A stretch of DNA of 64,000 nucleotides from Mycolicibacterium litorale (lineage in GTDB: Bacteria; Actinomycetota; Actinomycetes; Mycobacteriales; Mycobacteriaceae): NCBI RefSeq assembly GCF_014218295.1, contig NZ_AP023287.1, forward strand, positions 4,526,001-4,590,000. Reading direction: 5' to 3'. The position numbers were made by a program, and so were the translations under genes. Of this stretch, positions 43,360-52,532 are shown one piece after another (within the stretch, counting starts at the first letter, position 1; every line of letters starts with the position of its first letter). The notes beneath the pieces were generated by a model. It was not told the origin of the DNA and ran no database searches. It saw only the letters and a program-made list of their open reading frames with translations.

Positions 43360-44319
43360 TTACTCTCCTTGACTCCGATAGCGTTGAGCGAGCGTTCTGC
43401 GATGCGCCGCAGGGGATCCGAACAGCGAACGGTTCAGGGCGGCGCGTTTGAGATACACGTGGACGCCGCTCTCCCAGGTGTAACCGATCCCGCCGTGCAG
43501 CTGCATGGCCTTACCGGCGATGTCGACCGCGGCCCCACACACGTGCGATTTCGCCATGGCGGCCTGCGCCGTCGCGTCACCGGCCACGACGGCGGCGACC
43601 GCGGCGTCGACGAGTCGGCGGCACACCTCGATCTGCACCAGCATGTCGGCGCAGGCGTGTTTGACGGCCTGGAACGACCCGATCGGCCGGCCGAACTGGT
43701 GGCGGATCTTGGCGTAGTCGACGGTCGCGGACAGCATCGCCTCGGCGAGTCCGAGGCTGTCGCAGGCGATCGCGACTGCGGCGCGGTCCCGGAGCCGGGT
43801 CACCGCGGTGTCGGCGTCCCCGGCGAAGCGCAGCATCGTCGGCGGCTCGACGGTCCGCGACGACACCCTGGCCAGGCGACGGGTCTCGTCGACGACGGGC
43901 ACCGGGGTGGTGTCGAGGTCGGCGACCGCGACCGCCCCGTTGGCCACCAGCAGAACCCGGTCGGCGCCATCGGCGTCGGGCACCAGGTCCAGCGATTCGA
44001 GCGCGACGGCTACCCGGGTGTCACCGGTTGCCACGCCGGCCAGCAGCTCGTCGCGAACGACGCTGGGCTGCAGGGCATTCAGCGTGCCGACCGCCAAGAC
44101 TGCGCTGCCGAGGTAGCTTCCCGCGGTGACGGCGCGGCCCATCTCCCGGCAGATCACGGCGGTCTCGGCGAAGGTGGCACCGGCCCCGCCGAAGCCTTCG
44201 GGCACCTCCAGTCCGACCCACCCGCTGTCGACGAGCACGGGCCAGTCGACGGCGCGGTCCTTGCCGAGCACGTCGGCCGCGACGGACCTGAGCTCGTCGT
44301 GGAACTCCTCGAAGCCCAT
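43360..44319 (-). CDS. acyl-CoA dehydrogenase, small subunit of pair 2
   Basis: 319 residues, shorter than the 380-400 of a full FadE. The N-terminal helical domain is abbreviated; the C-terminal half is typical (KIRHQFGRPIGSFQAVKHACADM, MQLHGGIGYTWESGVHVYLKRA) and keeps the Glu of TWES. In actinobacterial sterol pathways such short proteins pair with a large subunit in alpha2beta2 enzymes. ATG 44319 overlaps the stop of the large-subunit gene. Confidence 0.85.
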   Translation of the reverse strand: MGFEEFHDELRSVAADVLGKDRAVDWPVLVDSGWVGLEVPEGFGGAGATFAETAVICREMGRAVTAGSYLGSAVLAVGTLNALQPSVVRDELLAGVATGDTRVAVALESLDLVPDADGADRVLLVANGAVAVADLDTTPVPVVDETRRLARVSSRTVEPPTMLRFAGDADTAVTRLRDRAAVAIACDSLGLAEAMLSATVDYAKIRHQFGRPIGSFQAVKHACADMLVQIEVCRRLVDAAVAAVVAGDATAQAAMAKSHVCGAAVDIAGKAMQLHGGIGYTWESGVHVYLKRAALNRSLFGSPAAHRRTLAQRYRSQGE

Positions 44320-45470
44320 CACACCGCGCTCGGTTCTCGAGGCAGCCCGAGGCCGCGTTCACCGATGATGGTGCGCTGGATCTCGCTCGACCCGCCGGGG
44401 ATCGTCCACTCCCACGACCCGACGAAGTCGAGCAGCCACGACCCCGACTCCCATCCGCTCGACATCGGTTTCGCCACCACCGTATGGGCGGGCAGACCGC
44501 CGATCTCCGTGGCGAAATCGGTGAGCCGCTGCAACAGTTCGCTGTAGTACAGCTTCACGATGGACGCGTCGGCGGGGCCCGGGGCGCCGTTCTCGACGAG
44601 CGTGCGGCACAGCCCCCGCAACCCGGTGATCTCGCATTCGAACTGCGCCAACCGGTCGGCCACGACCGGATCCTCGACGGGGCTGGATCGGACCAAACGG
44701 TCGAACCCCGCGTTGGCCAGGCGCTCGGCGAGTTCCAGCATCGTCATCCCGCGTTCGGCGCCCAGGGTGGCCTGCGCGACCTGCCAGCCCGCGTTCTCGG
44801 CGCCGACGAGGTCGGCCGCCGGGATCACGACGTCGTCGAGGAAGATCTCGCAGAAGTGGGAGTCGCCGACGGCGTTGCGGATGGGCCGCACCTCGACGCC
44901 GGGTGTGGTCATGTCGAGCAGGAAGTACGAGATACCTGAGCGCTTCGGGGCGTCCGGATCGGTGCGGGCGAGAAGAAGGCACCGGTCGGCGTGCATACCG
45001 CCGCTGGCCCACAGTTTCTGGCCGTTGACGACGAACGCGTCGCCGTCGCGGCGTGCGGTGGTGCGCAGGCTCGCGAGGTCGGAGCCGGCTTCCGGTTCGG
45101 AGAAGCCCTGCACCCAGATCTCGCCGTCGAGGATCGCGGGCAGGTGTCTGCGGCGTTGTTCCTCGGTGCCCGCCACCAGCAGTGTGGCGGCGGCGTGGTG
45201 GATGCCGACGAACGCCAGCACCAGCCGGGGCGCGTCGTGGGCGGCCAGCTCCTGGTAGAGGACGATCTGCTCGGAGACCGAGAGTCCGCCACCCCATTCG
45301 GCGGGCCAGTGTGGCACCGCGAATCCGGCGCTGCGCAGTTCGGCGAACCAGGCCTTCTGGAACCGCACGAACTCCGCGTCGCTCACCCCGGTCTGCGTCT
45401 CGCGCCAGTCCGCGGGGACGTGTTGTGCGCACCAGGCCCGCACGGTGGCGCGGAAGTCGTCGGTGCTCAC
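44319..45470 (-). CDS. acyl-CoA dehydrogenase, large subunit of pair 2
   Basis: 383 residues from the GTG overlapping the Gfo/Idh stop. WPAEWGGG, WVQGFSEPEAGSDLASLRTTA (FAD/substrate loop), NGQKLWASGG and the C-terminal SSEIQRTIIGERGLGLP are standard FadE features. It probably works with the 319-residue partner directly downstream. The much longer upstream reading in this frame runs antisense through the next gene and is ignored. Confidence 0.9.
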   Translation of the reverse strand: MSTDDFRATVRAWCAQHVPADWRETQTGVSDAEFVRFQKAWFAELRSAGFAVPHWPAEWGGGLSVSEQIVLYQELAAHDAPRLVLAFVGIHHAAATLLVAGTEEQRRRHLPAILDGEIWVQGFSEPEAGSDLASLRTTARRDGDAFVVNGQKLWASGGMHADRCLLLARTDPDAPKRSGISYFLLDMTTPGVEVRPIRNAVGDSHFCEIFLDDVVIPAADLVGAENAGWQVAQATLGAERGMTMLELAERLANAGFDRLVRSSPVEDPVVADRLAQFECEITGLRGLCRTLVENGAPGPADASIVKLYYSELLQRLTDFATEIGGLPAHTVVAKPMSSGWESGSWLLDFVGSWEWTIPGGSSEIQRTIIGERGLGLPREPSAV

Positions 45471-46423
45471 GTCGGCGCCCCTGGACGAACTGCGTTGGTG
45501 CGCAACCGTTCCATCGCCTGCGCCACGGCGAGCCCGTCGTCGAACGACGGCGCGATCTGCGTACCGGTGCGCAGCGCCTCGGCGACCCGGGTGAAGAACA
45601 TCGTCAGCGCGGGGTCGGGCCGTCCCGGGCGGTCGAACTCGAAGGTCGCGGGCTCGGCGGTGGCGGTGCGCAGAACGAGTCGGGTGTCGGCGGTCAGTTC
45701 GATCGAACCGTCGGTGCCCAACAGCACGGCGCGCGGGAGCGTCGGTACGGCTGCGGCGAAGCCGGTGTCCTGGGCGGCGGTGGCACCGTTGGCCAACACG
45801 AACCACGCGGCGTAGGCGTCCTCGGCGGTGGCCTGGCGTGGCGTTCCGTCGCCGTCGGGGTGGGTGGGATCGTCGATGCGCAGGACGCCGCCGCAGTCGG
45901 TGATCTCGCTGCCGAACAGCCAGCGGGTGTAGTCGATGAGATGCGATCCGTAGGCGCCGATCCAGCCGCCGCCCAGGCCGGCGTCGTTGATCCACCCGTA
46001 CCTGCGGCCGCGCAGTCCGTTCCCGAACCAGTTCCAGCTCAGATGTGTCGGGGTGCCGATGGCGCCCGCGTGGGCGAGGTCCTTGACCTTCGCCCACGAT
46101 TCGCGGCACCGGAACTCGAAGTTGAGGACGTTGAGGACGCCGGCGGCGCGTGCCAGGTCGCGCATCGCGGTGGCCTCCTCGGCGGTGCGGCCGAACGGCT
46201 TGTCGCACAGGACCGCCCGCCGACGCTGCAGTGCCGCCGACACGTGGTGGACATGCAGGAACGGCGGCGAGTGCACGGAGACCAGGTCGACGCCGGAGTC
46301 GAGCCCGCGCGTCACGGCGGACTCGTCGCGTGGGCTGACGACCTCCACGTCGAAGCCGGCGCTCTCATACGCCGGGGCGGCGGCGTGCTTGCCGAAACCC
46401 GTGCCGATCACGAGGACCTTCAT
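45467..46423 (-). CDS. Gfo/Idh/MocA-family oxidoreductase
   Basis: 318 residues: N-terminal Rossmann GTGFGKHAA, then LCDKPFG (the family EKP motif with Asp) and GGGWIGAYGSHLIDYTRWLFG. The family includes sugar dehydrogenases and dimeric dihydrodiol dehydrogenases; the latter would fit a cluster holding a Rieske oxygenase, but that is inference. It overlaps both neighbours by 4 bp and so sits inside the acyl-CoA dehydrogenase block. Confidence 0.85.
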   Translation of the reverse strand: MKVLVIGTGFGKHAAAPAYESAGFDVEVVSPRDESAVTRGLDSGVDLVSVHSPPFLHVHHVSAALQRRRAVLCDKPFGRTAEEATAMRDLARAAGVLNVLNFEFRCRESWAKVKDLAHAGAIGTPTHLSWNWFGNGLRGRRYGWINDAGLGGGWIGAYGSHLIDYTRWLFGSEITDCGGVLRIDDPTHPDGDGTPRQATAEDAYAAWFVLANGATAAQDTGFAAAVPTLPRAVLLGTDGSIELTADTRLVLRTATAEPATFEFDRPGRPDPALTMFFTRVAEALRTGTQIAPSFDDGLAVAQAMERLRTNAVRPGAPT

Positions 46424-47337
46424 GCGTACAACCCCGTCAGCCCGCGCCGGCCCGCACTGCGGGTCAACTGCGCCCGGGTGGCCGACAGCCCGAGCGGCAG
46501 GCGGCGTAGCGGTTGGCTGTACCGCGAGAGCCACGACAGCGTCGTCTCGTCGCAGAAGCCGACCGCACCGTGCAACTGGTGGCAGACCCGGAACACCACC
46601 TCGGCGGCTTCGATCGCCGCCAGCCGAAAGGCCAGGGAATCGTCGACGGCCTCGGGTCTCCCGGTGGCGATGCTCCACAGCGCGTACTTCGCGAGGATGT
46701 CGACGCCGCTGCGTTCGACCTCCGCGTCGGTCAGCTGGAACTGCACCCCCTGAAAGCTCGCCAGTGGCTGGCCGAACTGCTTGCGCAGCGTGACGTGTGC
46801 CACGGTCAGGTCGATCGCCCGGTCGAGCATGCCGAGCAGCGTCCAGCAGGGCAGTGTGAGGGCGACCGCCAGGTCACCGACTCCGGCGTCGTCGAGTGCG
46901 GACAGTTCCAGTTCGGTGACGAAGGCGGGTCCGTCCGGCCCGAGACCCGTCACCCTGCTCCGCACGCCCGCCAATGTCACTGCTACCCAGCGAAATTCGA
47001 GCCCGGCCAGGGCGCCCGACGGGCGGGTGGCCGCGACCACCACGAGACCGTCCACGTCGAGATCGGCCGGTCTGGCCAGCCGTTCGGCGACCGGGTAGGG
47101 CAGGGCCCAGTAGCCGGCGCTGCGGCACAGGGCCGCGGCCGCTTCGAGCTCGTCGGCCTCGCCGCGGACGTCGAGCTCCCAGGCGCCGAGCTCGGTCAGG
47201 ACCGGTCCGACCAGCGATTCCCGTTCGGCTGGTTTGGCTTCCGCCCGCTGCACGAGTAGGTCCCCACCGGCCGCCTCGAACGCCCGAAGGGCCTGCCGGC
47301 CGTATTCGCCGGCGTCGTCGCCGAGGTCGAGGATCAT
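46420..47337 (-). CDS. acyl-CoA dehydrogenase, small subunit of pair 1
   Basis: 305 residues with a reduced N-terminal domain. TLRKQFGQPLASFQGVQFQLTDAEV and HQLHGAVGFCDETTLSWLSRYSQPLRRL identify a FadE-like C-terminal domain; a Glu is kept in CDET. Start and stop overlap the neighbouring genes by 4 bp each. Probable partner of the 385-residue protein encoded immediately upstream. Confidence 0.83.
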   Translation of the reverse strand: MILDLGDDAGEYGRQALRAFEAAGGDLLVQRAEAKPAERESLVGPVLTELGAWELDVRGEADELEAAAALCRSAGYWALPYPVAERLARPADLDVDGLVVVAATRPSGALAGLEFRWVAVTLAGVRSRVTGLGPDGPAFVTELELSALDDAGVGDLAVALTLPCWTLLGMLDRAIDLTVAHVTLRKQFGQPLASFQGVQFQLTDAEVERSGVDILAKYALWSIATGRPEAVDDSLAFRLAAIEAAEVVFRVCHQLHGAVGFCDETTLSWLSRYSQPLRRLPLGLSATRAQLTRSAGRRGLTGLYA

Positions 47338-48491
47338 CGGGCGGCCGCCAGCATGGCACGCGAAAGCAGGATGCGCTGCATCTCGATGCTGCCCGACGAG
47401 ACGGTCGCCGCCTGCGAGTACCGCCAGTGGTCCCCGACCTCGCCGAGAAACCAGGCTGCCCGCGAATCGTCGCGGGCCACTTCGGCCGCGATGTCCATCA
47501 GGACCTCCGCGCTGTCCTGGTCGAGTTTCGTCACCGCGATGCGGTAGGCGGCCGCGTCCCCGGGCTGGATCCGTCCGCTGCTCTGCAGCTCCACGATGCG
47601 GTACGCCATCAGCCGGGCCCGGCGGCAGTGCGTGAGCATCCGCACCCAGCGGCCGCGCAGCTCCTCGGGTAGGTCCTCCCACCGGTCGGCGAGCACCGCG
47701 GGCGCGGCGGCGAGGAGACGTTCACACCGGGCGTAGCGGGCGATACCCACGCGTTCGAACGCCATCACGTCACCCACGACGGTCCATCCCTCGTCGACGG
47801 TGCCCAGCACGTCGGCGTCCGTCACTCGCAGATCGTCGAAGAAGACCTCGTTGAGGTGGTGCGGCCCCAGCATCGTGCGAATCGGCCGGACTTGGATGGC
47901 CGGATCGTCCATGGGCACCAGGAAGATCGTCAGCCCCTGCTGTTTGCGCTCACCGCGGGACGTGCGCGCGAGCAGGAAACACCACTGCGCCATCGTCGCG
48001 TAGGACGTCCAGATCTTCTGCCCGTTGACCAGCCAGCCGTCGCCGTCGCGCCGCGCCGTCGTGCGCAGCGACGCGAGGTCGGAGCCGGCCTCCGGCTCGG
48101 AGAAGCCCTGGCACCAGATCACCTCGCCGCGCGCGATCGGCGGTAGATGCCGGCGCTGCTGTGCGTCGGTGCCGTGCCGCATGATGATCGGCCCGACCCA
48201 GTTGACGCCCATGTACTGGGCACCGCGTGGTTCGTGGTGGGCCCACATCTCCTCGCGGACGACGGTCTGCTCCCAGATCGAACCTCCCCTGCCGCCGAAC
48301 TCCTCCGGCCACGCCATACACAGCAGTTCCCGCTCCGCCAGCAGGCGGCAGAACCGTTGCGCGACCTCCAGATCGGCGGGGTCGTCGGTGAACGCGCCGA
48401 GAAAGTCGTTTGGCACATGCTGTTTCACCAGCTCACGCAGCTCGGTGCGCAACCGCGCGGCCGCCGGGCCGATGTCGAAGTCCAGGCTCAT
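47334..48491 (-). CDS. acyl-CoA dehydrogenase, large subunit of pair 1
   Basis: 385 residues. WPEEFGGRGGS, WCQGFSEPEAGSDLASLRTTARRDGDGWLVNGQKIWTSYA and the C-terminal VSSGSIEMQRILLSR are clear FadE motifs. The start overlaps the CoA-transferase stop. An inverted-repeat element lies 22 bp upstream inside the end of that gene, which may give this gene its own control point. Confidence 0.9.
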   Translation of the reverse strand: MSLDFDIGPAAARLRTELRELVKQHVPNDFLGAFTDDPADLEVAQRFCRLLAERELLCMAWPEEFGGRGGSIWEQTVVREEMWAHHEPRGAQYMGVNWVGPIIMRHGTDAQQRRHLPPIARGEVIWCQGFSEPEAGSDLASLRTTARRDGDGWLVNGQKIWTSYATMAQWCFLLARTSRGERKQQGLTIFLVPMDDPAIQVRPIRTMLGPHHLNEVFFDDLRVTDADVLGTVDEGWTVVGDVMAFERVGIARYARCERLLAAAPAVLADRWEDLPEELRGRWVRMLTHCRRARLMAYRIVELQSSGRIQPGDAAAYRIAVTKLDQDSAEVLMDIAAEVARDDSRAAWFLGEVGDHWRYSQAATVSSGSIEMQRILLSRAMLAAAR

Positions 48492-49702
48492 CGCGCCTCC
48501 CGGACGCCGACACGACGGTTGGTGACCGATTCCGCCGCAATTGCGTCATCAACCGTAGGCTCGGCGGGCTCCAGGCCGAGTTCGGTGAGCACGGCAGCCG
48601 TGTCGGCGCCCAGCTCCGGCGCGGGCCCGCGCACATGTCCCGGTGTGCGCGAGAACCACGTCGGCACACCGGGGAACCTCACCGGGCCGTGGGCGGTCTG
48701 CACGGTCTCGAACATGCCGACGGCGGCGAGGTGCGGGTGGTCGAACAGCGCGTCGGGGGTCTGGATCGGTGCGGCCGGGATCTCCAGTTCCCGGAACAGC
48801 GCCAGCCATTCCTCGGTGGTGCGCTCCCTGAGGGTTTCGGCCACCAACCCGTAGACGGTGTCGATCTGCTGCGCCCGCCGCTCGAGCGTGGCGTACACGT
48901 CGCTCTGCCACACCGGCGACACCGCGTCGACGAACGCGTTCCAGTGTTTGTCGTTGTAGATCAGGACCGCGATGTGACCGTCCTTGGTGGCATACGGCCT
49001 GCGGTTGGGTGCGACGGTGCGCGGATACACCGCGGGTCCGAGTGGCGGGTCGAACATGGCGCCGTTGGCGTGTTCGACCAGCATGAAGGCGGCCATGGTC
49101 TCGAACATGGCGACCTCGACCTCCTGGCCTTCGCCGGTGCGCTCGCGGTGGAACAGGGCCATCATCGTGGCGTACAGGGCGGTCAACCCGGCCACCTTGT
49201 CGGCCATGATCGTGCCGACGTAGTTCGCCTCGCCGGTCAGTTGTTCCTGGACGGCGGGGATCCCGCATTCGGCCTGGATCGTGTCGTCGTAGGCGGGCAG
49301 ATCGCGGTCGGGGCCGCGGCGGCCGTAGCCGTAGCAGTTGGTGTAGACGACGGCCGGATTGATCGCGGCGACGTCGGCGTAGCCGAATCCGAGCTTCGCG
49401 ATCGCCTTGGCCCGCATGGAATGGATGAACACGTCGGCACCGGCGATCAGGGCTCGCAGCGCCTCCTTTCCGTCGTCGCTGCGCAGATCCAGCACCGCCG
49501 AACGCTTTCCGCGGTTGACGTTGACGAACACCCCGCTCATCCCCGGCGCGGGGCCGACCGAGATGTACCGGGTGTTGTCGCCCTCCGGTGGCTCGACCTT
49601 GACGACGTCGGCGCCCATGTCGGCCATGATCTGGGTGCAGTACGGTCCCATGACCATCGCGGTCAGATCGACGACGCGCACACCTGCCAGCGGCCCCGGC
49701 AT
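48488..49702 (-). CDS. CaiB/BaiF-family CoA transferase
   Basis: 404 residues. PLAGVRVVDLTAMVMGPYCTQIMADMGADVVKVEPPEGD is the family N-terminus, with RGKRSAVLDLRSDDG and the catalytic Asp region DDTIQAECGI. It moves CoA from a thioester donor to a carboxylic acid and so could activate a pathway acid for the acyl-CoA dehydrogenases downstream. It overlaps both neighbours. Its last codons contain the inverted-repeat element copy B. Confidence 0.92.
   Translation of the reverse strand: MPGPLAGVRVVDLTAMVMGPYCTQIMADMGADVVKVEPPEGDNTRYISVGPAPGMSGVFVNVNRGKRSAVLDLRSDDGKEALRALIAGADVFIHSMRAKAIAKLGFGYADVAAINPAVVYTNCYGYGRRGPDRDLPAYDDTIQAECGIPAVQEQLTGEANYVGTIMADKVAGLTALYATMMALFHRERTGEGQEVEVAMFETMAAFMLVEHANGAMFDPPLGPAVYPRTVAPNRRPYATKDGHIAVLIYNDKHWNAFVDAVSPVWQSDVYATLERRAQQIDTVYGLVAETLRERTTEEWLALFRELEIPAAPIQTPDALFDHPHLAAVGMFETVQTAHGPVRFPGVPTWFSRTPGHVRGPAPELGADTAAVLTELGLEPAEPTVDDAIAAESVTNRRVGVREAR
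48513..48566. repeat. inverted-repeat element, copy B
   Basis: ACGGTTGGTGA and TCATCAACCGT arms with the same 20-bp spacing as copy A and an identical 17-bp right end (CAACCGTAGGCTCGGCG) also found at 40157-40173. It lies inside the 3' end of the CoA-transferase gene, 22 bp before the next start. Confidence 0.75.
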
Positions 49703-50622
49703 CAGGTGTTCGCCTTCTGGGCGGCCATCGCGAAGCTGTAGCGGATGTGGGCGTTGTGCCCGTCGGGGACGACCGGGAAGACGACGGGACGGGAACGGTC
49801 GCGGATGGCATCGAGGTCGGCGGCGACGTCCTCGACGGTCCACGACGGCCGGTGCACACCCGGCGATTCGGCGACGACGGCGGTGGCGACCCGCCCGGCG
49901 AGCGCGATGAACATCTCGCCTGTGACCGAACAGAATTCGTGGGTCAGCCAGCCGACGGTGGGCGCGACCAGTTCCGGCTCCATCGGCGGATAGGCCGACG
50001 TGTCGATGCCCTCGGCCATCCGGGTGACGGCGGCGGGCACGATCACGTTGCTCTTCACACCGTGCGCGGCGCCCTCAATGGCCGCGACGTTCGACAGCCC
50101 GATCACCCCGGCCTTGGCGACCGCGTAGTTCACCACGTCGTGGTTGCCGTAGAGACCACCGATCGACGAGGTCAGCACGATGCGGCCGTAGCCGGCGTCG
50201 CACATCACCGGGAAGGCCTGCCGCACCACGTGGAATGCGCCGCGCAGGTGGACGTCGAGCACGTCGTCGAAGTCGGAATCGCTCATCTCCCGCAGCGGGC
50301 CGCGGCGCACGTTGCCGGCGTTGTGGATGAGGATGTCGAGGCGGCCGTACGTGTCGAGCGCCGTGCCGACGATCGCCCTGCCGCCTTCAGGCGTGGCCAC
50401 GGAGTCGGCGGTGGCGACCGCTTCGCCTCCCGCGGCGGCGATCTCGCGCACGACGTCCTGCGCCGGTCCGGCGTCACTGCCGTCGCCGGTCAAGCTCCCG
50501 CCGAGGTCGTTGACCACCACCTTCGCCCCGCGCGAGGCGAGCAACAGCGCGTACGCCCGGCCGAGGCCGCGGCCGCCGCCCGTCACGACGGCGACGCGGC
50601 CGTCGTACCTGAGCTCACTCAT
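49702..50622 (-). CDS. SDR, 17-beta-hydroxysteroid-dehydrogenase-4-like
   Basis: 306 residues. VTGGGRGLGRAYALLLASRGAKVVVNDLGGS, NAGNVR, SSIGGLYGN and YAVAKAGVIGLSN are the SDR hallmarks, and the VNDLGG plus extended C-terminus fits the multifunctional-enzyme-2/HSD17B4 branch that oxidises 3-hydroxyacyl-CoA. It overlaps the CoA-transferase gene by 1 bp. No strong ribosome site; an inverted-repeat element lies just upstream. Confidence 0.87.
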   Translation of the reverse strand: MSELRYDGRVAVVTGGGRGLGRAYALLLASRGAKVVVNDLGGSLTGDGSDAGPAQDVVREIAAAGGEAVATADSVATPEGGRAIVGTALDTYGRLDILIHNAGNVRRGPLREMSDSDFDDVLDVHLRGAFHVVRQAFPVMCDAGYGRIVLTSSIGGLYGNHDVVNYAVAKAGVIGLSNVAAIEGAAHGVKSNVIVPAAVTRMAEGIDTSAYPPMEPELVAPTVGWLTHEFCSVTGEMFIALAGRVATAVVAESPGVHRPSWTVEDVAADLDAIRDRSRPVVFPVVPDGHNAHIRYSFAMAAQKANT

Positions 50623-50631
50623 GCGCCGACT

Positions 50632-50678
50632 TCACGGTTGGTGTACGCGAACACCGAGTGGGGGCGGCAACACCCGTG
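50632..50678. repeat. inverted-repeat element, copy C (diverged)
   Basis: CACGGTTGGTG at 50633 and CAACACCCGTG at 50668 (9 of 11 paired), resembling copies A and B but with a spacing about 2 bp longer. Placed about 11 bp before the SDR start. Confidence 0.45.
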
Positions 50679-50689
50679 CACTCGGCGTT
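50650..50689. repeat. hairpin over the stop of the Baeyer-Villiger monooxygenase gene
   Basis: AACACCGAGTG and CACTCGGCGTT pair at 10 of 11 positions across 18 bp. The right arm covers part of the TAA at 50690-50688. It could be a terminator or processing hairpin. Confidence 0.5.
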
Positions 50690-52520
50690 ATCGGAGTTCG
50701 AGGCCATCGAGATCGCCCTTCTCCCGCCACGCCGCCAGCAGGTCGCCGAACGCGTAGAACCCCGGCCCATACGGTTCGCCCAGGTGCGAGCGGATGCCCT
50801 CGCCGCCACCGCCGCCCTCGTTGTTGTAATAGCCCGGCGTGCACGACGCGTCGAACGCCGAATTGTCCACGGCGGTCTCCCTGATCGTCCGGCACCAGGC
50901 GTCCTGGGCGTCCTGCGTCGGCTCGACGACCTCGGCGCCCCGCGCGAGTGCCTCGGCGATGACGTAGGCGATGTGCTCGCCCTGCAGTTCGTAGTTCGCC
51001 GCGATGTTCGCCGAGATGCCGACCTGGGTGAAGCCGGTGAAGAACTGGTTGGGGAAGCCGCGGCTGGTCAGCCCGTGCAGCGTCTTGTACCCGTCGCGCC
51101 AGTAGTCGTAGAGCGACAGCCCGTCTCGGCCCTCGATCGCGTCGATGGAGTAGCGCCTGCTGATGTCGGTGGTGATCTCGAACCCGCTGGCGTAGATGAT
51201 GCAGTCCACCTCGTATTCGACACCGCCGGCGACCAACCCCTTGGCGGTGACCTTCTCGACGCCCTTGGAGTCCGAGACGTCGACCAGCGTGACGTTGGGG
51301 CGGTTGAACGCGGGCAGGTACTCGTCGTTGGACAGCGGCCGTTTACAGAGGAAGCGGTAGTACGGTTTGAGCGCCTCGGCGGTCTGCGGATCCGCGACGA
51401 GGGCGTCGATGCGGCGGCGCAGCCGCTCCATCAGCTTGTAGTCCTCTTCCTCGCGGATCGCCATGAACTGCTCGGGGGTCAGCGACGCCGGATCCTCCAG
51501 TGCCATCACCCGCGCGGCGGTGTTGCGGCCGAGTTCGGTCCAGAAGTCGCACACCAGGTCCGGCTGTCCCGGCGCCATTCCCTCGAAGGTCCAGGCGTGG
51601 AAGTTGCGCTGCCGCTCCTTCTGCCAGCCGGGCTGAAGCGTCTTGACCCACTCCGGATCGGTGGGCGCGTTGTTGCGTTCGTCGACCGTCGACGGCGTGC
51701 GCTGGAACACGTACAGATGCCCGGCGTCACGCGCCAGGAACGGCACGATCTGGATGGCCGTCGCGCCGGTGCCGATCACCGCGACCTTCTTGTCGGCGAG
51801 CTTGTGCAGGTTGCCGCTGGTGTCGCCGCCGGTGTAGTCGTAATCCCACCGCGACGAGTGGAAAGCGTGACCCGTGAAGTCCTGGATGCCGGGAATGCCG
51901 GGCAGTTTCGGCCGGTGGAACGGCCCCGAGGCCAGCACCACGAACCGGGCGCGGATGTCGTCGCCGCGGTTGGTGCTCAGCCGCCACCGGTGGATCGCCT
52001 CGTCCCAACGCAGATCCCGCACCTGGGTCGAGAAGATCGCCTTGTCGTAGAGGCCGAAATGCTTGCCGATGTTGCGGCAGTGTTCGTAGATCTCGGCACC
52101 GTCGGCGAACTTTTTGCTCGGCATGAAGTCGAGCTCTTCGAGTAGCGGTATGTAGCAATAGGATTCGTTGTCGCACTGGATGCCCGGGTAGCGGTTCCAG
52201 TACCAGACGCCGCCGAAGTCGCCGCCGAGTTCGATGATCCGCACGTCGTCGACGCCCGCCTTCTTCAGGTGCGCCGCCGACAGCAACCCACCGAAGCCGC
52301 CGCCCAGCACCGCGACGTCGATGTCCTCGACGATCGGATCGCGGGGCTGGACCGGGGTGTACGGGTCGACCTCGTAGTAGCCGGCGAACTCGTCGGTCAA
52401 CTCCACGTACTGCTTCGACCCCTCCGGGCGCAGCCGTTTGGCCCGCTCCTGTGCGTACTTCTCACGCAGCGCGGCGATGTCGATGTCGGTGGGCGTCTCG
52501 GTGGGACCGCAGGTGGTCAT
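50688..52520 (-). CDS. Baeyer-Villiger-type flavin monooxygenase
   Basis: 610 residues. An N-terminal extension of about 60 residues is followed by VLGGGFGGLLSAAHLKKAG (FAD site), then FTGHAFHSSRWDYD near residue 210, which meets the FxGxxxHxxxW(P/D) fingerprint of type I Baeyer-Villiger enzymes, and a second GTGATAIQ Rossmann motif for NADPH. It would convert a (cyclic) ketone to an ester or lactone. AGGAG lies 4 nt before the ATG. Confidence 0.92.
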   Translation of the reverse strand: MTTCGPTETPTDIDIAALREKYAQERAKRLRPEGSKQYVELTDEFAGYYEVDPYTPVQPRDPIVEDIDVAVLGGGFGGLLSAAHLKKAGVDDVRIIELGGDFGGVWYWNRYPGIQCDNESYCYIPLLEELDFMPSKKFADGAEIYEHCRNIGKHFGLYDKAIFSTQVRDLRWDEAIHRWRLSTNRGDDIRARFVVLASGPFHRPKLPGIPGIQDFTGHAFHSSRWDYDYTGGDTSGNLHKLADKKVAVIGTGATAIQIVPFLARDAGHLYVFQRTPSTVDERNNAPTDPEWVKTLQPGWQKERQRNFHAWTFEGMAPGQPDLVCDFWTELGRNTAARVMALEDPASLTPEQFMAIREEEDYKLMERLRRRIDALVADPQTAEALKPYYRFLCKRPLSNDEYLPAFNRPNVTLVDVSDSKGVEKVTAKGLVAGGVEYEVDCIIYASGFEITTDISRRYSIDAIEGRDGLSLYDYWRDGYKTLHGLTSRGFPNQFFTGFTQVGISANIAANYELQGEHIAYVIAEALARGAEVVEPTQDAQDAWCRTIRETAVDNSAFDASCTPGYYNNEGGGGGEGIRSHLGEPYGPGFYAFGDLLAAWREKGDLDGLELR

Positions 52521-52532
52521 GTCTCTCCTAAC

